From: Arachis hypogaea
Taxonomy: Eukaryota > Streptophyta > Magnoliopsida > Fabales > Fabaceae
Length of the DNA stretch: 64,000 bases
Assembly: GCF_003086295.3 (NCBI RefSeq)
Contig: NC_092038.1
Coordinates: 131,987,132 to 132,051,131, forward strand
Reading direction: 5' to 3'
Made by a program: the position numbers and the translations under genes. Below the pieces are notes generated by a model, which saw nothing but the letters and a program-made list of their open reading frames with translations, made no database searches and had not been told where the DNA came from. Position 1 is the stretch's first letter; every line of letters starts with the position of its first letter. This document shows, in pieces, positions 47,048 to 59,526 of this stretch.

Positions 47048-48044
47048 CCACTAGCCACCACCGTATAAAACTTAATACTGTCTTGCAATTTGGAAAAAGT
47101 ATTAATAATCAGCCTCATGAAGTGGATAAAAGATATAAATACGTGTTATGCAGGCTTATCATATTATATATTGTATAATGTGGTGATGAGGGACGAGAGA
47201 CGAGACTCGGTTAGCTCTATCTAAACCAAAATAATGGTGATGTTAAATTTGGCGTATGTATGCTAGCTAGTAATGCATTACTGTTGTTTTCTTTTCTTTT
47301 TGGTTTCCCGTGGTATCTCCCAGCCCGGCAGGACAAGGACTAATCCGCCGCGGTACTGAGCTCCATTTAAGGGTTTGCTGCTGGCCAATGGATTGCTGTA
47401 TGCACAAGGCGAGATTCGAACCCCCGACACTTGCTTAAGCGGACTAGTGAGCTAACCCCCACACTTGTTTTCTTTTCTTTTACTTAATCATTTTCACAAA
47501 TGAAAAAATAAATAAAAGGAAAAGAAAATAAAAAATGGTGTGTTACACCTTTTTAGCCCAAAGGCAAATTCCTTCATTGTTCTATATTTTTACTCTGGCC
47601 CAAATTGCAATTAAGAAAATACATTTCTCCCAAAATAATATCTTATACACATTTAGAGCCCAAATAACTATTTACAACTGATTCTATTCTTGTTTCATAA
47701 CTAGGTGGCCCTGCCCCTCTGAAATCATAGTCTAAAATTTGTCTTTATTATGAGCTCCGAAACCTTTCTAGCCCAAAACAATATTTTCTAACTCCTACCG
47801 TTGCATGTTGCCGTCACCTTCACGACCCACAACCTATCGGAAAGTGAATGTCGTTGTCATGTTTTTCTTAGTTTGTTGCCCATTATAATAAGGAAAATTT
47901 TATGACGAAGAGGTTTTTATCAGGAGAGAATAATATATATATATAACTTTAAAAAATTAATAAAAATAAAATAATGCATTTTTTTAAATGAAGATCTAAT
48001 TATTTATAAAAAAATTATATTTTCACTATTTTTAATATTCTTTT
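47048..48044. other. intergenic with SINE
   Basis: 3' flank of UGT copy 1, the SINE at 47301-47464, then AT-rich sequence up to the gypsy element. The five bases ctttt just before 48045 are its likely target duplication. Confidence 0.6.
47301..47464 (-). mobile_element. tRNA-derived SINE
   Basis: On the minus strand the head has an A-box-like ttagctcactagtccgc and a B box ggttcgaatct, 40 bp apart, followed by a tRNA-unrelated body and an A-rich tail (ccaaaaagaaaag). A perfect 17-bp target duplication, ttgttttcttttctttt, flanks it (47284-47300 and 47465-47481). At 164 bp it is the usual size for a plant SINE. Confidence 0.88.
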
Positions 48045-48553
48045 TGATCCGTCCCTATAAGTTCGAAATTTAACGTCATAACTCGGTTTGACCAACTGCA
48101 CAAAGCGAAGCACGAAATCATCGAACCATATCTCGGAATCAACAAACCACTAAGCTCGGATTCTCAGGATACAGATTCACAAAACGGTTACACTGCTTCC
48201 TTAAATAGAGATCAAGTCCGAGTAACAAAACACAGTCAAAATTCACTACTCAGGATAATCATTGTTAAGATATTATTCCTGTGCATAAACTAACTTAAGC
48301 ATCAGAGTTCTTTTTGTAGTTACTCCTCACTACTCGGACGAGGCTTGCACTGGTGGCACGATTTTTAGCGAGAGCAGCCGCGCAAGCATCCCAGCAGTCG
48401 CCACCGATCTATACCTCGGCCGGAGCCTTAGGCAGGAACATTTGGTGCTCACCGTGGGGCCGAAGAGTTTAACTTTGCCCCATCCCGTTATTTTGATTTT
48501 TATAACGTATCCATATCCGTCTTGTATCTCTTTTTCTTTGGAGAAAAGGAAGC

Positions 48554-49704
48554 ATGGCTGATCTCTCGGAGACTCAGCAACATCCTCGAACCAATGCCGA
48601 CCTCATGGCCGCTAATGCCACCCTCCTAGCGGAAAGTCAGCGGATGGCCGAGCTGTTAGCAACAATGCAGAATAATGGAGAACAGAAGGATGACAACAAA
48701 AAAGCAAATGCTGATCAGCACGAAGAGCATCAGTCAGAGTCCAACGCAAAGACAGGGAAAACACCCCCGAAAACCGGAAGACGACGAACCAACCCGTTTT
48801 TCGAAGAAATAATGAATTTCGAAATGCCTAAGAATTTTACACTTATGACTTTAACACCATATAAGGGGATCAGAGATCCTAAAGTTCATGTCACAAAATT
48901 TGAGTCTATGATGTTCCTCAATAGTGACTCCTATACCATCCTTTGCCGATCTTTTCCAACATTTTTAATTGGAGCTGCCTTATTATGGTTTCCTAATTTG
49001 TCTGCAGGATCCATAACCAACTTTGATGAGTTCGCCAAGATGCTCATCAATCATTTTGCAGCGTCTAAAATCTATGTGAGAGACTCGGACTACCTCAGCA
49101 CAATTAAGCAAGGGCAGCATGAAAGGCTAAAAGACTATATGACACGTTTTACAACAGCAGCAATGGAGATCCCTGACCTTAACCCAGAGGTATAGTTGCA
49201 CGCTATAAAGAATGGCCTTTGACCTGAAAAATTCCAGGAAGTTATCGCTGTGGCAAAACCAAAGACATTGGAAGAGTTCCGAGACAAAGCAACTGGACAA
49301 ATCGAAATAGAGGAGCTCTACAAAACTCGGAGGAATGAGAGACCATCGTCTAGGAAGGAAGAAGAAAGACCTTACAGGTCCCAGAATAAAGATTCCAAAA
49401 AATCCTTCAAGCTAGTTCTGAAATTCGATTCATACACCAAGTTCAACACCAAAAGGGAAGACATAATCAAAGAAATCCTTCACAATAAGCTCATAAAACC
49501 ACCAAGTAGAGCAAGTACATACCAAGACCAAAGGTATGTCAACAAAACCAAGCATTGCGCCTTTCACCGAAAATCTGGCCACACCACGGATGAATGCGTG
49601 GTGGCTAAGGACACATTAGAAAGGATGGCACGACAAGGTTTGCTGGATAAATACATCGGCAGGCAAGTACGGAAAGATCCGTCAACTTCGGACGAGATAG
49701 AACA
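48554..49704 (+). pseudogene. Tat-type gag, with nonsense codons and an LTR insertion
   Basis: Starts MADLSETQQHPRTNAD. The retrotransposon gag domain includes VHVTKFESMMFL, ALLWFPNL, FDEFAKMLINHF and LKDYMTRFTTAAMEI. Two in-frame stops (TAG at 49193-49195 and a TGA 24 nt later) probably stand for CAG and CGA. After them the frame continues through a basic linker to the zinc-knuckle-like CAFHRKSGHTTDECVVAKD. It is then cut at 49704 by the solo LTR. Confidence 0.85.
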
Positions 49705-52700
49705 TGTAACGACCCAACTTCTAGCACGTCATGACCAATGCTAGCCACTAGGCGATACTACACGGCTTTTCCTAAAGACTCTAGACCATATATTAAATAT
49801 ATACATATGAGCCTGTAGCGCTAATCGAGATCACGTGTCAGATATATAGATATAAAGAAATAGATAATAGTTAAATAGATAATATATACATGAAGCAAAG
49901 AAAATATAGAAAACATAGAAATATCATGCATATATGCCTGAAGGCTCATTTAGTACATCATAATTCACACCGGGTTACGTCATTGCTTATTCATGAAAAT
50001 ATTTACAAACTCCATCTTTATACTAACAGGCCTCGACTCACAAAAGTCACCCTAGTCTGGGACCTATTCTAACTTGTTGTTTATATAGGTATTTACAAAA
50101 GCACCTAGCCCTCTAAAAGTCTATACAAAGCGAGGGCAAAGACAATTACTACTACTGCTACTATTATAACTACTGCTGGTCATCGATCTCTGGTAGCTGA
50201 AGAAACATAGAAGTACTGTGTGGAAGTAAGAGAAGTCGCTCTGACCCTCCGGTAATGCTACTGCTGCTCGCTAGTCCCAAGGTTGGAAACTCAAAGAAGA
50301 TCTCGCCAGTTTGCATCTGCGGAATGGGGAAGTAAGGGGTGAGAACCTAAGGTTCCTAGCAGGGTACTACACAGGAATCCTATGGGGTTCCGCAGCCTAA
50401 GTCTAAGACTTCGCGCAGTTAGGTCGGTAAGTCACACAAACAAGTACAAGTACAAGTATATAGCAGACTAGTAAACAAACATAAAGTACAGGAAGCAGAG
50501 ACAAAATACAATCACAGGTACAAATAAGCAACCACAAACATAGATAATATAGCAACCAAGTATGATGCATGTTTAGTCCTATGTAGGCCATGAACTCATG
50601 TGTCTGTTGACTACCCGCAACCCAATGTTACCTAGGAACTAGTCCTAGATATGGTTTCCCAATTGCGTCCGTCCGTGTATACGTGTCGATATGGTTAAGC
50701 ATACCACCAGGTCGTGACAACAGGAAATCGTCGCAAAGCTTGACGCCATAATATACACACAAAGGGGAAACATAGTTTTAGCAATTAGTGGGTAAATACC
50801 CGCCTCCAAACAACCTCTAGCACCTTAGGGTTTACAATTCTTTTTCCGTGGCACATCTCAATAAACTTTATCTCTAAGGGACTTCTCTGCCCTTCTATTT
50901 AAATAAAATTTGTGTCCGGTCCTTTCTTAAAATATCTCAACCTTGTCACATTTTACCATTTTGTTCTTGAAATTTTTGTCCTTTCTAATTTTACCCTTTT
51001 TGTACATAATTTCGTTTTTCTAGTTTTCTTTAGACTTTTATTGACACTTTCACCACTAGTGTACTTCACTATTTTATCCTCATATTTTTTCTAAAAGACC
51101 TTCTTACCCTTCATTAAATTAATTAGTAATTTTTAATTTTGATTTTATGCCTAAAATTACTAATATATCCCTAAGTACTCTAGTTTATCATTTAACCCGA
51201 TTTAGCGTCAAAATATTACCGGATTAATCTTAATATTTTTCTATGACCAAATTATCCATAATACTTTTAATTAATATCATTTCACCTTTTATTAATTTAT
51301 TTACTTATTCTAGTTACCACTTTTTACCGTTTTACTTATAACTTTTACTAAAACTTTTATTTAGACCCAAAACTTTATTATAATTATAATTTTGACTCAA
51401 CTAATTTATATAATTACTATCTTACCCCGTAATGTTACTAAGTTTAGAATTTTATTTATTTTTCATTTAAATTACATTTTTAACTCTCTTTTTACTCGAA
51501 AATAACCATAACACCCTTTTTACTTTTACACCATTATTTCATAGGATTAAAAATCAGTTTTCTAACCTTTTTTAACCCTTATACATGTGAATTTCATGAT
51601 TATTTAGTGGCTGAATTTTCAGGGGTACAGTTTTTTATTTTTATCCACTTTTAGTGACTTTTAAGGCCTGAAACTTAAACCCCCAAGTGCTCCAAATAAT
51701 TTCAATGATTTCAAACATTTCCAGAGGTAAATAAGCTTCATATATCACTCAAATAACAATTCAAAAATAGAGAAGCATAACTGAATTTCTAGAATTAAGA
51801 ATCAAGCACAAAATCACCACAAAGTGGCTCATATGAACACCGAAAACAAGCACAAACATATTCTAACTAATTCTAACCCTTACCTCTTATGTAATTCAGT
51901 TAGTAAACCTTTTTCACACTAGAAAACGTGCACAAAAAGGCAGAAGCACAACTGGTGATGGTGCAGTATCATTTTTGGCCAAAAGTGTCGCAAAAACGTC
52001 AAAATTCAACCACTTTGAATTCGAATCTCTCTAACTCCTTATGCGTGCTCTATGGATGTTTCAAGAGGAGTTATCTAACATGGAGGAGAGTAAAAATTCA
52101 TCATGACTACTATTTTTTAAAAAATAAAAAATAAAAAAAGGAGAAAGAACAAGAGTTTACCTAGCCAAAATTTCGATAAAAACGCAAGGATTAGCGAAAA
52201 CGGGCAACCGTTTGTGCTTGTATGGTTTGAGTCATTGAAGAACACATGAAGAATAATGGAAGAAGAGTTGAAATAGGGGATGGGACACAGAGAATAGGTG
52301 CAAAAAATTTTTCTCTTTCTCTCTCAATAATTCGGTTAAAAGAGTGTAAAAACGTATAAAGTATTTTGTGAATTTAGTGGCCAATGCTTCCTTAAATAAA
52401 AAATCAAAGTCGTGCAGAATTTATGATGGTAAAAGTGGCTGAAATTTCGTGGTTCAGGTTTGGGCTTCAATGAATAAGGGGCGTGAAAATGAAGAAGCTT
52501 GGTCAGCGCTTGCGTGTCGAGCTTATCCACAGTTAACCGCTGTTAATTAGTTACTCGAGGTTAAAAAACACAGTAGAGAGGGGGTAAAAGGAAGAGATAG
52601 TCTCGGCCTAGAGGTTGAGAAGGAGATACAAGTTACTTGGATGCCAAGTAAGAAGATTTTAGGTCTCTAGGAGTCGTTTGCGGAATACTAGTCAGAAATT

Positions 52701-53161
52701 TGATTCGGGTAACTTTTACCGTGCTATAAAATAATTAATGGTTAATATTTATTCTTAAAGGATTAAATCATGAATGGATTGCTAATATAAATTTTGAGGC
52801 ACATTTAGTTGGGTAAAAATTATTTTGACCACTGATTCTGAGATTTTCGGTTACTAGATTTTTTCTCGACACACGCAAAACCGTCACTAAAAGTGAATTC
52901 CCGTCTCAAAAAGTCTCTAGTGAAAAAAATAAACCAATGGGAAGCTAATATTTATTATTTACTAGTCAAACTTGACTTAGGGGATTAATTACCCTCATAA
53001 AGTCAATTTTGACCATATTAATGGCTTTTTTCTTAATTTTTTCTTCTTTTTTTTACCATTGGGCCAGCCTCTCTATTTTTTATTAGGCCGTAGTGCAAAC
53101 TTTTGTAAAATAAATTTAAAATAGCCAAAAAAAATTGTTTACTGAAAATAAGGTTCTTACA
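49705..53161. mobile_element. solo LTR of a second gypsy family (3457 bp)
   Basis: Begins TGTAACGACCCAACTTC and ends AAGGTTCTTACA, giving the TGTAA...TTACA inverted ends of an LTR. A perfect 5-bp target duplication, gaaca, flanks it (49700-49704 and 53162-53166). No gag or pol lies inside and no second LTR is near. The tgtaacgaccc start and the length resemble Del/Tekay chromovirus LTRs; that family call is from memory. No gene in the interior. Confidence 0.85.
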
Positions 53162-53166
53162 GAACA

Positions 53167-54371
53167 CCTGAAATCAAACAACAAAAAGTCTCAAATGGCA
53201 GAATAGTCAACCACCAAAGAAAGTCATCAATTACATTTCAGGAGGATTCCCATGCGGTGGAGAAATGAGCTCGGCCAGAAAAATAAGTTACGGAACCATG
53301 TTAATAATACAGGACGAAACACCATCTGATTCACTCATACCTAGAATCCATGATATAACGATCACAAGCAAGGACTTTGAAATCAAGACTCCTAACCTCG
53401 ACGATCCTGTCGTAGTCTCGATAACAACTGGAGACCTCCTAATCCAGAAAGGCTCACACTTGCAGATGATTTAAACAAGGTAACGTTGACAGAAGATAAG
53501 GATCAATACACTAACATCGGTTCTACTTTGCCTGCAGGATACACACAGCTGGTAACAGACTTTCTCTGAGCCAATGCCAACCTATTCGCATGGACCCCGG
53601 CTGACATGCCGGGGATACACCCGGATGTCATATGTCATAGGCTGGCCTTGGACCCCAAAGCTCGGCCAGTCAAACAGAAGAGAAGACAACTCGGGAAGAA
53701 AAGAACCGAAGCAGCAACAAAGGAAACACAAAAATTGATAAGTGCAGGATTTATCTGGGAAATACAATTCACATCATGGCTGGCAAACGTAGTGATGGTC
53801 AAAAAGAACTCAGGAAAATGGCGAATGTGTGTGGACTTCACCGACTTAAACCGAGCATGCCCAAAAGACTCGTCAACAACACTTCTGGCTATCAAATACT
53901 AAGCTTCATGGACGCATATTCAGGCTACAATCAGATACTCATGCACCCCACTAACGAAGAGAAGACAACCTTCATAACTGACCAAGGCAACTTTTGTTAG
54001 TACAGGGTCATGCCGTTTGGCCTCAAAAATGCAGGTGCCACCTACCAGCATTAAAAAGACAAAGTATTCCAAAAGCAAATCAGGAAAAACATGGAGATAT
54101 ACGTGGAGGACATGGTAGTTAAATTAAACACCGAAAAAGAACACCTGACCGACCTCAAAGAAATATTCGACCAGTTAAGAAAATAAAACATGCGGCTCAA
54201 CCCAGAAAAGTGTGCGTTTGGAGTACATGGAGGAAAATTTTTAGGGTTTATGCTCACTCAAAGGGGAATAGAGGCAAATTCCAACAAGTGTGAGGCAATC
54301 CTGAACATGAAGTTACCATCAACAATCAAAGAGGTGCAGCAACTCACAGGAAGGCTAGCCTCTCTATCAAG
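53167..54371 (+). pseudogene. Tat-type pol remnant (linker, reverse transcriptase)
   Basis: After the solo LTR the gag-pol linker resumes (NYISGGFPCGGEMSSARK, 53230 on). The protease is reduced to a trace near 53400 (NLDDPVVVSITTG). RT follows from about 53600: GIHPDVICHRLALDP, VVMVKKNSGKWRMCVDFTDLN, DAYSGYNQILMHP, VMPFGLKNAGATYQ, PEKCAFGV. The catalytic box reads IYVEDMVV where Tat RTs have YVDD. Stops occur in several places (near 53568, 53998, 54052, 54184), and there is at least one frameshift near 53880. The coding region stops at 54371 in the 3' LTR junction. Confidence 0.85.
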
Positions 54372-54711
54372 AAAGCGAAGCACGAAATCAGCGAACCATA
54401 TCTCGGAATCAACAAACCACTAAGCTCGGATTCTCGGGATACAGATTCACAAGACGGTTACACTGCTTCCTTATATAGATATCAAGTCCGAGTAACAAAA
54501 ACACAGTTAGAATGCACTACTCACGATAATCATGGTTAAGATATTATTCCTACGCATAAACTAAATTAAACATCGAAGTCTTTTTTACAGGTACTCCTCA
54601 CTGCTCGGACGAGACTCGCACTGGTGGCACGATTTTTAACGAGAGCAACCACGCAAGCATCTCAGCGGTCGCCACCGATCTATACCTCGGCCGGAGTCTT
54701 AGGCAGGAACA
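54372..54711 (+). repeat. 5'-truncated 3' LTR of the Tat element
   Basis: Collinear with 48103-48440 of the 5' LTR (aagcgaagcacgaaatca ... taggcaggaaca). The deletion joint lies at the shared word aaagcgaag, so the first ~58 bp of the LTR are missing. Confidence 0.88.
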
Positions 54712-54759
54712 CTTTCCAATAAACATGACTCAAAATTCACAAAATATGCTGTTTTTAAA

Positions 54760-54915
54760 AATATTATTTATACATTAAAATTAGTTATTAAAATCAGTTT
54801 CTAATATATTTATGTATAAATATATGTATAATTTAATTTATTTTTAATATGTATTTATATTTTAATATATATTTTATATTAATAATTAATTTTAGTATAT
54901 ACGTAATATAATTCT
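54760..54915. repeat. dispersed AT-rich repeat, copy 2
   Basis: Runs attaaaattagttattaaa ... taatttaatttatttttaat ... attaattttagtatatacgt and matches the core at 41930-42030. Confidence 0.55.
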
Positions 54916-55904
54916 ACGATTTTTGTTTCAAAATCGAACTTAATTTTATTCACATAAATGGACACCAGAAATTACACTTATGTCTAATATTTTTTCTTAA
55001 AATTTCACTTATGCCTATACGGTAAGAATTTTGAGGTTACGGGCTTGAGATTAATCATTACTGTGTAGGTATCATATAACTAGGTAAATCTTTACATATA
55101 ACTAGGTATCACTTTTTTAGTTTTTTATTTGTAGGTAGCATACTGAAATGACACTACTAAACAAGTATTTTATCTGGGCGTTGGATCTGACTTTCAACAT
55201 AGACAATAATCCCACCAATAATGGACATACAGGACCGACCACTAAAATTTAAGGGATCTTTAGATCATTGTATGTGTTATTTAATTGCTGTATACTTTTG
55301 GTATCTTATTTAATAAGAAAAGTATATGAAACTAAGAGGTGATTAGTCAAAAAATAAATAATTTAATTAATTTATAATTATCTTAATTAATTTTATTTAT
55401 TTATATTATAAAATATTTGTACTTAATTGGTTTTAATAGAAAATTCAATTTTGAATAAATATGTTGAGGTATTCTCGTCGGATATCATAGTAAAAAGTCC
55501 AACGAATTTACTTTTGAGTATTCATTTTTTCTTTCTCTCAATGGCATTAGACAAATTTTTGTTTTTAATCCAAACAGCGAAAAAACATCAACTTTTTCCA
55601 TCCAAAGCATACTCACTGCACACTCTTATTGATAAACATTCGTTTTTTAATGCTGTTAGCGGTGCTGCGATTCATTGTGGTTCTAATTCTTTTGGAAAAT
55701 AGTGTAATAATTTACTATTCTTCTCATCAATTGTCTCCACACTATCAATCAAATCATTCAACTTCCGTAACTTCTTTTTCGCATCGCACCACCATGAGTC
55801 CTCCACCATCTACGCAACGTCGTCCAAGACATCGTCGTCGGCTACCCTGCGGTCTTCTCCTCCTCCGATGTAGTTTTGATGATTCTTTTAACTAGTTTCT
55901 TATG

Positions 55905-56130
55905 TTTCTTTTTCTAAATTTCGGACAATTCTTTTTATTAGTTTTGGATGATTCTTTTTTTTATATAGTTTTGGATGCTTCTTTTTTCTGTGTTTTATAT
56001 TTTTTTTTAGAATTTGGATGATTCTTTTTATTAGTTTTGGATGATTCTTTTTAATATGTTTTGTATATTTTTTTCTTAGGATTTGAGTGATTCTTTTATC
56101 TTATGTTTTGGTATGTTTTTTTTTAGAATT
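55905..56130 (+). repeat. ttttggatgattctttt microrepeats
   Basis: Five to six degenerate units of about 30-45 bp, each with ttttggat(g/t)(a/c)ttctttt followed by ttatatt(g)ttt. Slippage origin likely. Confidence 0.65.
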
Positions 56131-56715
56131 TTGATTTTTTTTAAAAAAAATAGAATTTGCGTAATAAATAATAAAAGATGAATTAGAATAAAAAGAGATA
56201 ATTAATAATCATTAATTTTGTATCGTTTAAAATATAAAATTTAAATAATCATTAATTAATGATTATTAATTAATATAAAGTGAAATTTAAAACCGCTTGT
56301 TGGCTTATTTTTTACTAAATATCTCTTGATTTTCTAACAAAATTCTATTTAATATAATCGAACAATTAATGTGCATGCACTTAGACATATACATTATTAA
56401 ACATATTGATCAGAATCAAACTCTAGACACTAATCAAATTACTAGATTATTAGTTATTAGTTTAATAATTAAATTATTGATTTAACATATTGATACTACG
56501 ATTATAATTAAATAATTATATACATTTTTTTAATTTGATTATAAATTAATTATTATTTTTATATTTTAATAATTTTTAATAAATTCATATTTATTATATA
56601 TTTTAAATATTAAATTAAAAATAATATTAATAAATATTATAATCATGAAAAAAAATATTGTGATTAATAAATATATTTTTATTAATTTTTTATAATTTAT
56701 AAATATCTAATAAAA

Positions 56716-56719
<4 letters not shown>

Positions 56720-56753
<34 letters not shown>
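56720..56753. repeat. (TA)n microsatellite
   Basis: About 16 uninterrupted TA units. Confidence 0.95.
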
Positions 56754-56756
<3 letters not shown>

Positions 56757-58260
56757 GTTGCATTTCTGTTGCCACGTTTATGATGACTCCCAAAGGCTAT
56801 GGGTTGACTATTCAATGAAATGCTGGCAAGTGACTTTTTTTTTTTTTTGTTAGTGGTATTATTAAAAATAAATTATTAAATGATTTAATAAAAATGTCCA
56901 ATAATAACATAACACATGTAAGCTTAAAAAAAAAATATTTTTAATGTCTTTATTAAAGAACCTCCTAATTTTTATTCTTTTACCGAGGACTTATATGCAA
57001 ATAGGAATAGGTGATGTTCCACGATTAAGAATGCGAAGCCGTGGAATGACTTTCATCTATTGAAAGAGTTGTATGTCGGCCGTTACTGGAAAGGGACGAA
57101 CTGTGTAGACGATGTCGTTAGAGAAAATTTGCTCCAAGTAAATTGGTTATGTGCCGATTGTTGTCGGCTTATTTTCGGTACCTATAGCCGAAAGTGAAAG
57201 CCAATTGTGAGGTCAATGAGTTGGTTATTGATGTGTTAGGGGAAGATGATAACATTTGTGCGTGTGTGAAGGGTGATATGCGTCGTAAGATTCGAATGTT
57301 AGAGTTATTCCAATTTGTTTGAGCCGAAGCAGAAGGAGCTAGCTGTTGCAGATGGCCATAGATAGAAGTTTGAGGGCGTGGCATGGAGAGCTTGATGAAG
57401 AGTAGTTCATATTTTTTTTATTTTTTGACCATTTTTGAAGAGTGTTTGTTGCTCCAAAGGGGTAATATTTTTTTTGTCCAAGCAAGATTGGGCCTTTGGT
57501 TATTTTTGGTTGGTAAGATATTTTGTTGTTAATGTTTTTGGACTCACAATCCTAAACAATTAAATATTGAACTGACTTTGAATAAAAAACAAATATTGAA
57601 CTGAGTGTTTTTCTGGAAAAAAAAAAGAAAATGCAAAAAAAAAGGGTGAGGTTCTTCGTAATGAAATTGTGACTTGTGAGAGTTAGAAGCAAGAACACAG
57701 CCGTTGAAACATGAAGCAGCTCAAATCAGACTCGGGTTATACATGGGATACATCCTCGTGACCACCAATCACCGTCGCATACTCTTTATTGTCAAACTAA
57801 ATGCGACAAAATAAAATAAAAAAAGTTAGACATATCGATTGTAGACGAACGGCCACTAAAAGTTATCACCACCTGTGCTGCCCACGGTTTCAACCGTAGA
57901 ATTTCACAGCTACCTCATCCTCCATTCGATTACCAATGCTTTACTGAGCCACCCCTGCTACAATAAATCGTCCAAGACCACCACAAAATCCTAATTGAAT
58001 TTTCCTCGTCAATTTTTTATTCATATTTCTATCTTTTTTTTTTAATTTTGTTTAAGAAAATTTCTATAATTTTAGATCTAATCACACCAACGTATTTACC
58101 ATGTTTTGTTAATAATTTCACGGTCATTAATCACATGAAAGTTAAATTCAAACAATTTTTTCCTATGTACGGGTACTGCATTAATTGGTGAAAAAAATAT
58201 AGCGATTGTAACCACAGTACACTTATGGTCACTGTAGATTGCACCTACCCCCTCTCTCTC

Positions 58261-58266
<6 letters not shown>

Positions 58267-58314
<48 letters not shown>
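58267..58314. repeat. (TA)n microsatellite
   Basis: About 24 uninterrupted TA units. Confidence 0.95.
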
Positions 58315-58317
<3 letters not shown>

Positions 58318-58453
58318 AAAGTATAAAGAAACAATGAGATCAATAAACAATATAATTAAAAAAATTAAAATTAAAATATTTAATTAGATAATTCATTAAT
58401 TTCTAATAATATTAGATTTTGAATTAAAAAAAAAAGTTTGATGAACGTGGAAC

Positions 58454-59312
58454 CAGTGGTGGAGCTTAGTTCAAACAAGAGATGGTCATGACCCCTCCAA
58501 ATTTTTATTAAAAAAATTAGTAATATTTTTTTAAAAAATAAAAAATAGTTTAGTTGGCTAAAATAATTTATTATAATTTAAAATATCAAAGTTCAATCTT
58601 CATCTCTTGCTTTTATTACATAATAATTTTTAGTTTTAAATATTCAAAATATATTAGATTTGGACTAAATTGAGTGTATTCGTATTTCGCAGCTCTCTAT
58701 TCAATAAGCAATGCTCCCTCTATCTTTGAGTTCAAATATAAAAAATTAGGTATTTTTTATTTATGTAATTTAATATTATTTTATATTTTACTATTTATTT
58801 AATTTAATTTTTATATGATAAAAAATATTAGAATATTCAATAAGTATTGATATTATTGTATTTGTATAAATTGATAAAAAAAATTTAACAAATATTATAA
58901 TTTTTAATATTTGTCCTTCTAATTTTTTTTTACATATTTTACCGGATATATATTCAAATTTTTATATAAAATAATCATAAAAAATCAAAGAGTTGATGAT
59001 GCATTTTTTAAGAGGAAGGCTAATATTCAAGAAGAAAAACATATAACTTTTACAATATCAACACCTGTAGATAGTTCTTCTACTTTAATGAATCACGAAA
59101 AAAGTAAGATATAACCTTCAAAAGTTTAAAGAGTTGAATCTGATGAGTTTGACATTAATTCTTTAGAATGATACCTTGAAAAACAGCTTCAAATTTGGCA
59201 ATATCACCCATAAGGTTAGACAAGTTTATCTTAAATAGGATCCATATCAAAAACATCTTGACAATTATCTTCTATCTGATCCCCCAAAATTTCGTTTCAA
59301 GTTCCACCACTG
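58454..59312 (+). mobile_element. short hAT relic (859 bp)
   Basis: TIRs read CAGTGGTGGAGCTTAG and, on the other strand, CAGTGGTGGAACTTGA. The 8-bp target duplication has one mismatch: cgtggaac (58446-58453) and cgtggagc (59313-59320). The interior ends in the N-terminal coding part of a TTF-finger (ZMYM-like) hAT transposase. The rest of the gene is deleted, so it is a non-autonomous derivative. Confidence 0.85.
58985..59310 (+). pseudogene. N-terminal relic of a TTF-finger hAT transposase
   Basis: Reads approximately SKRVDDAFFKRKANIQEEKH, STPVDSSSTLMNHEKSK, RVESDEFDINSLE, QLQIWQYHP and PQNFVSSSTT. It has in-frame stops (in SKI-stop-PSKV-stop-RVES and SLE-stop-YLEK) and frame drift. This is the stretch that precedes the TTF zinc finger in such proteins; the finger and catalytic core are absent. 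Confidence 0.7.
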
Positions 59313-59526
59313 CGTGGAGCAATTACATAATTAATCATTTCTACTCTTCTACCGTGCGTGCTGCATGTGTATGTGAATTGCGTTCTGCAACCAGCCGTCG
59401 TTTGTCTTCTGCTCTTGCTGGACTGTCGCTGATTAGAACGTTAGCCACCGTCACCCAACCACAGTCGACGCCGCCTATGTCTATACCAATATCCGAGCAG
59501 GTCCCATTCGCGTACAAGTTGTCTTT

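Larger units (their letters stand above)
48045..54711 (+). mobile_element. Ty3/gypsy (Tat-type) retrotransposon, internally deleted
   Basis: 5' LTR 48045-48440 (TG...CA; TATA-like ttaaatagag near 48214). A probable primer-binding site, tggtgctcaccgtggggcc, starts 2 nt later. Then come gag, protease-linker and RT remnants, then a 5'-truncated 3' LTR (54372-54711). The two LTRs look about nine-tenths identical by eye. Flanks ctttt and ctttc are a 5-bp target duplication with one mismatch. RNase H, integrase and the start of the 3' LTR are missing, lost in one deletion. A 3.46-kb solo LTR of another family sits inside (49705-53161). Confidence 0.85.
54717..58445. other. AT-rich intergenic
   Basis: No intact gene. 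It contains the dispersed repeat at 54760-54915, a ttttggatgattctttt microrepeat block, a TA microsatellite at 56720-56753 and another at 58267-58314. A moderately complex stretch at 57000-57400 (cggccgttactggaaaggg, gccgattgttgtcggc) may be a degraded gene or element; I could not assign it. Confidence 0.5.

Noticed and set aside
47380..47420. ggttcgaatct on the minus strand as a tRNA gene
   Set aside because: No cloverleaf can be formed, and the A-rich tail plus 17-bp target duplication show a SINE.
57000..57400. Moderately complex sequence suggesting a gene remnant
   Set aside because: Translations in all frames are broken and I recognise no family; left as unassigned intergenic sequence.
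58096..58350. Frame with a long Ile/Tyr run
   Set aside because: It is the translation of the (TA)n microsatellite.
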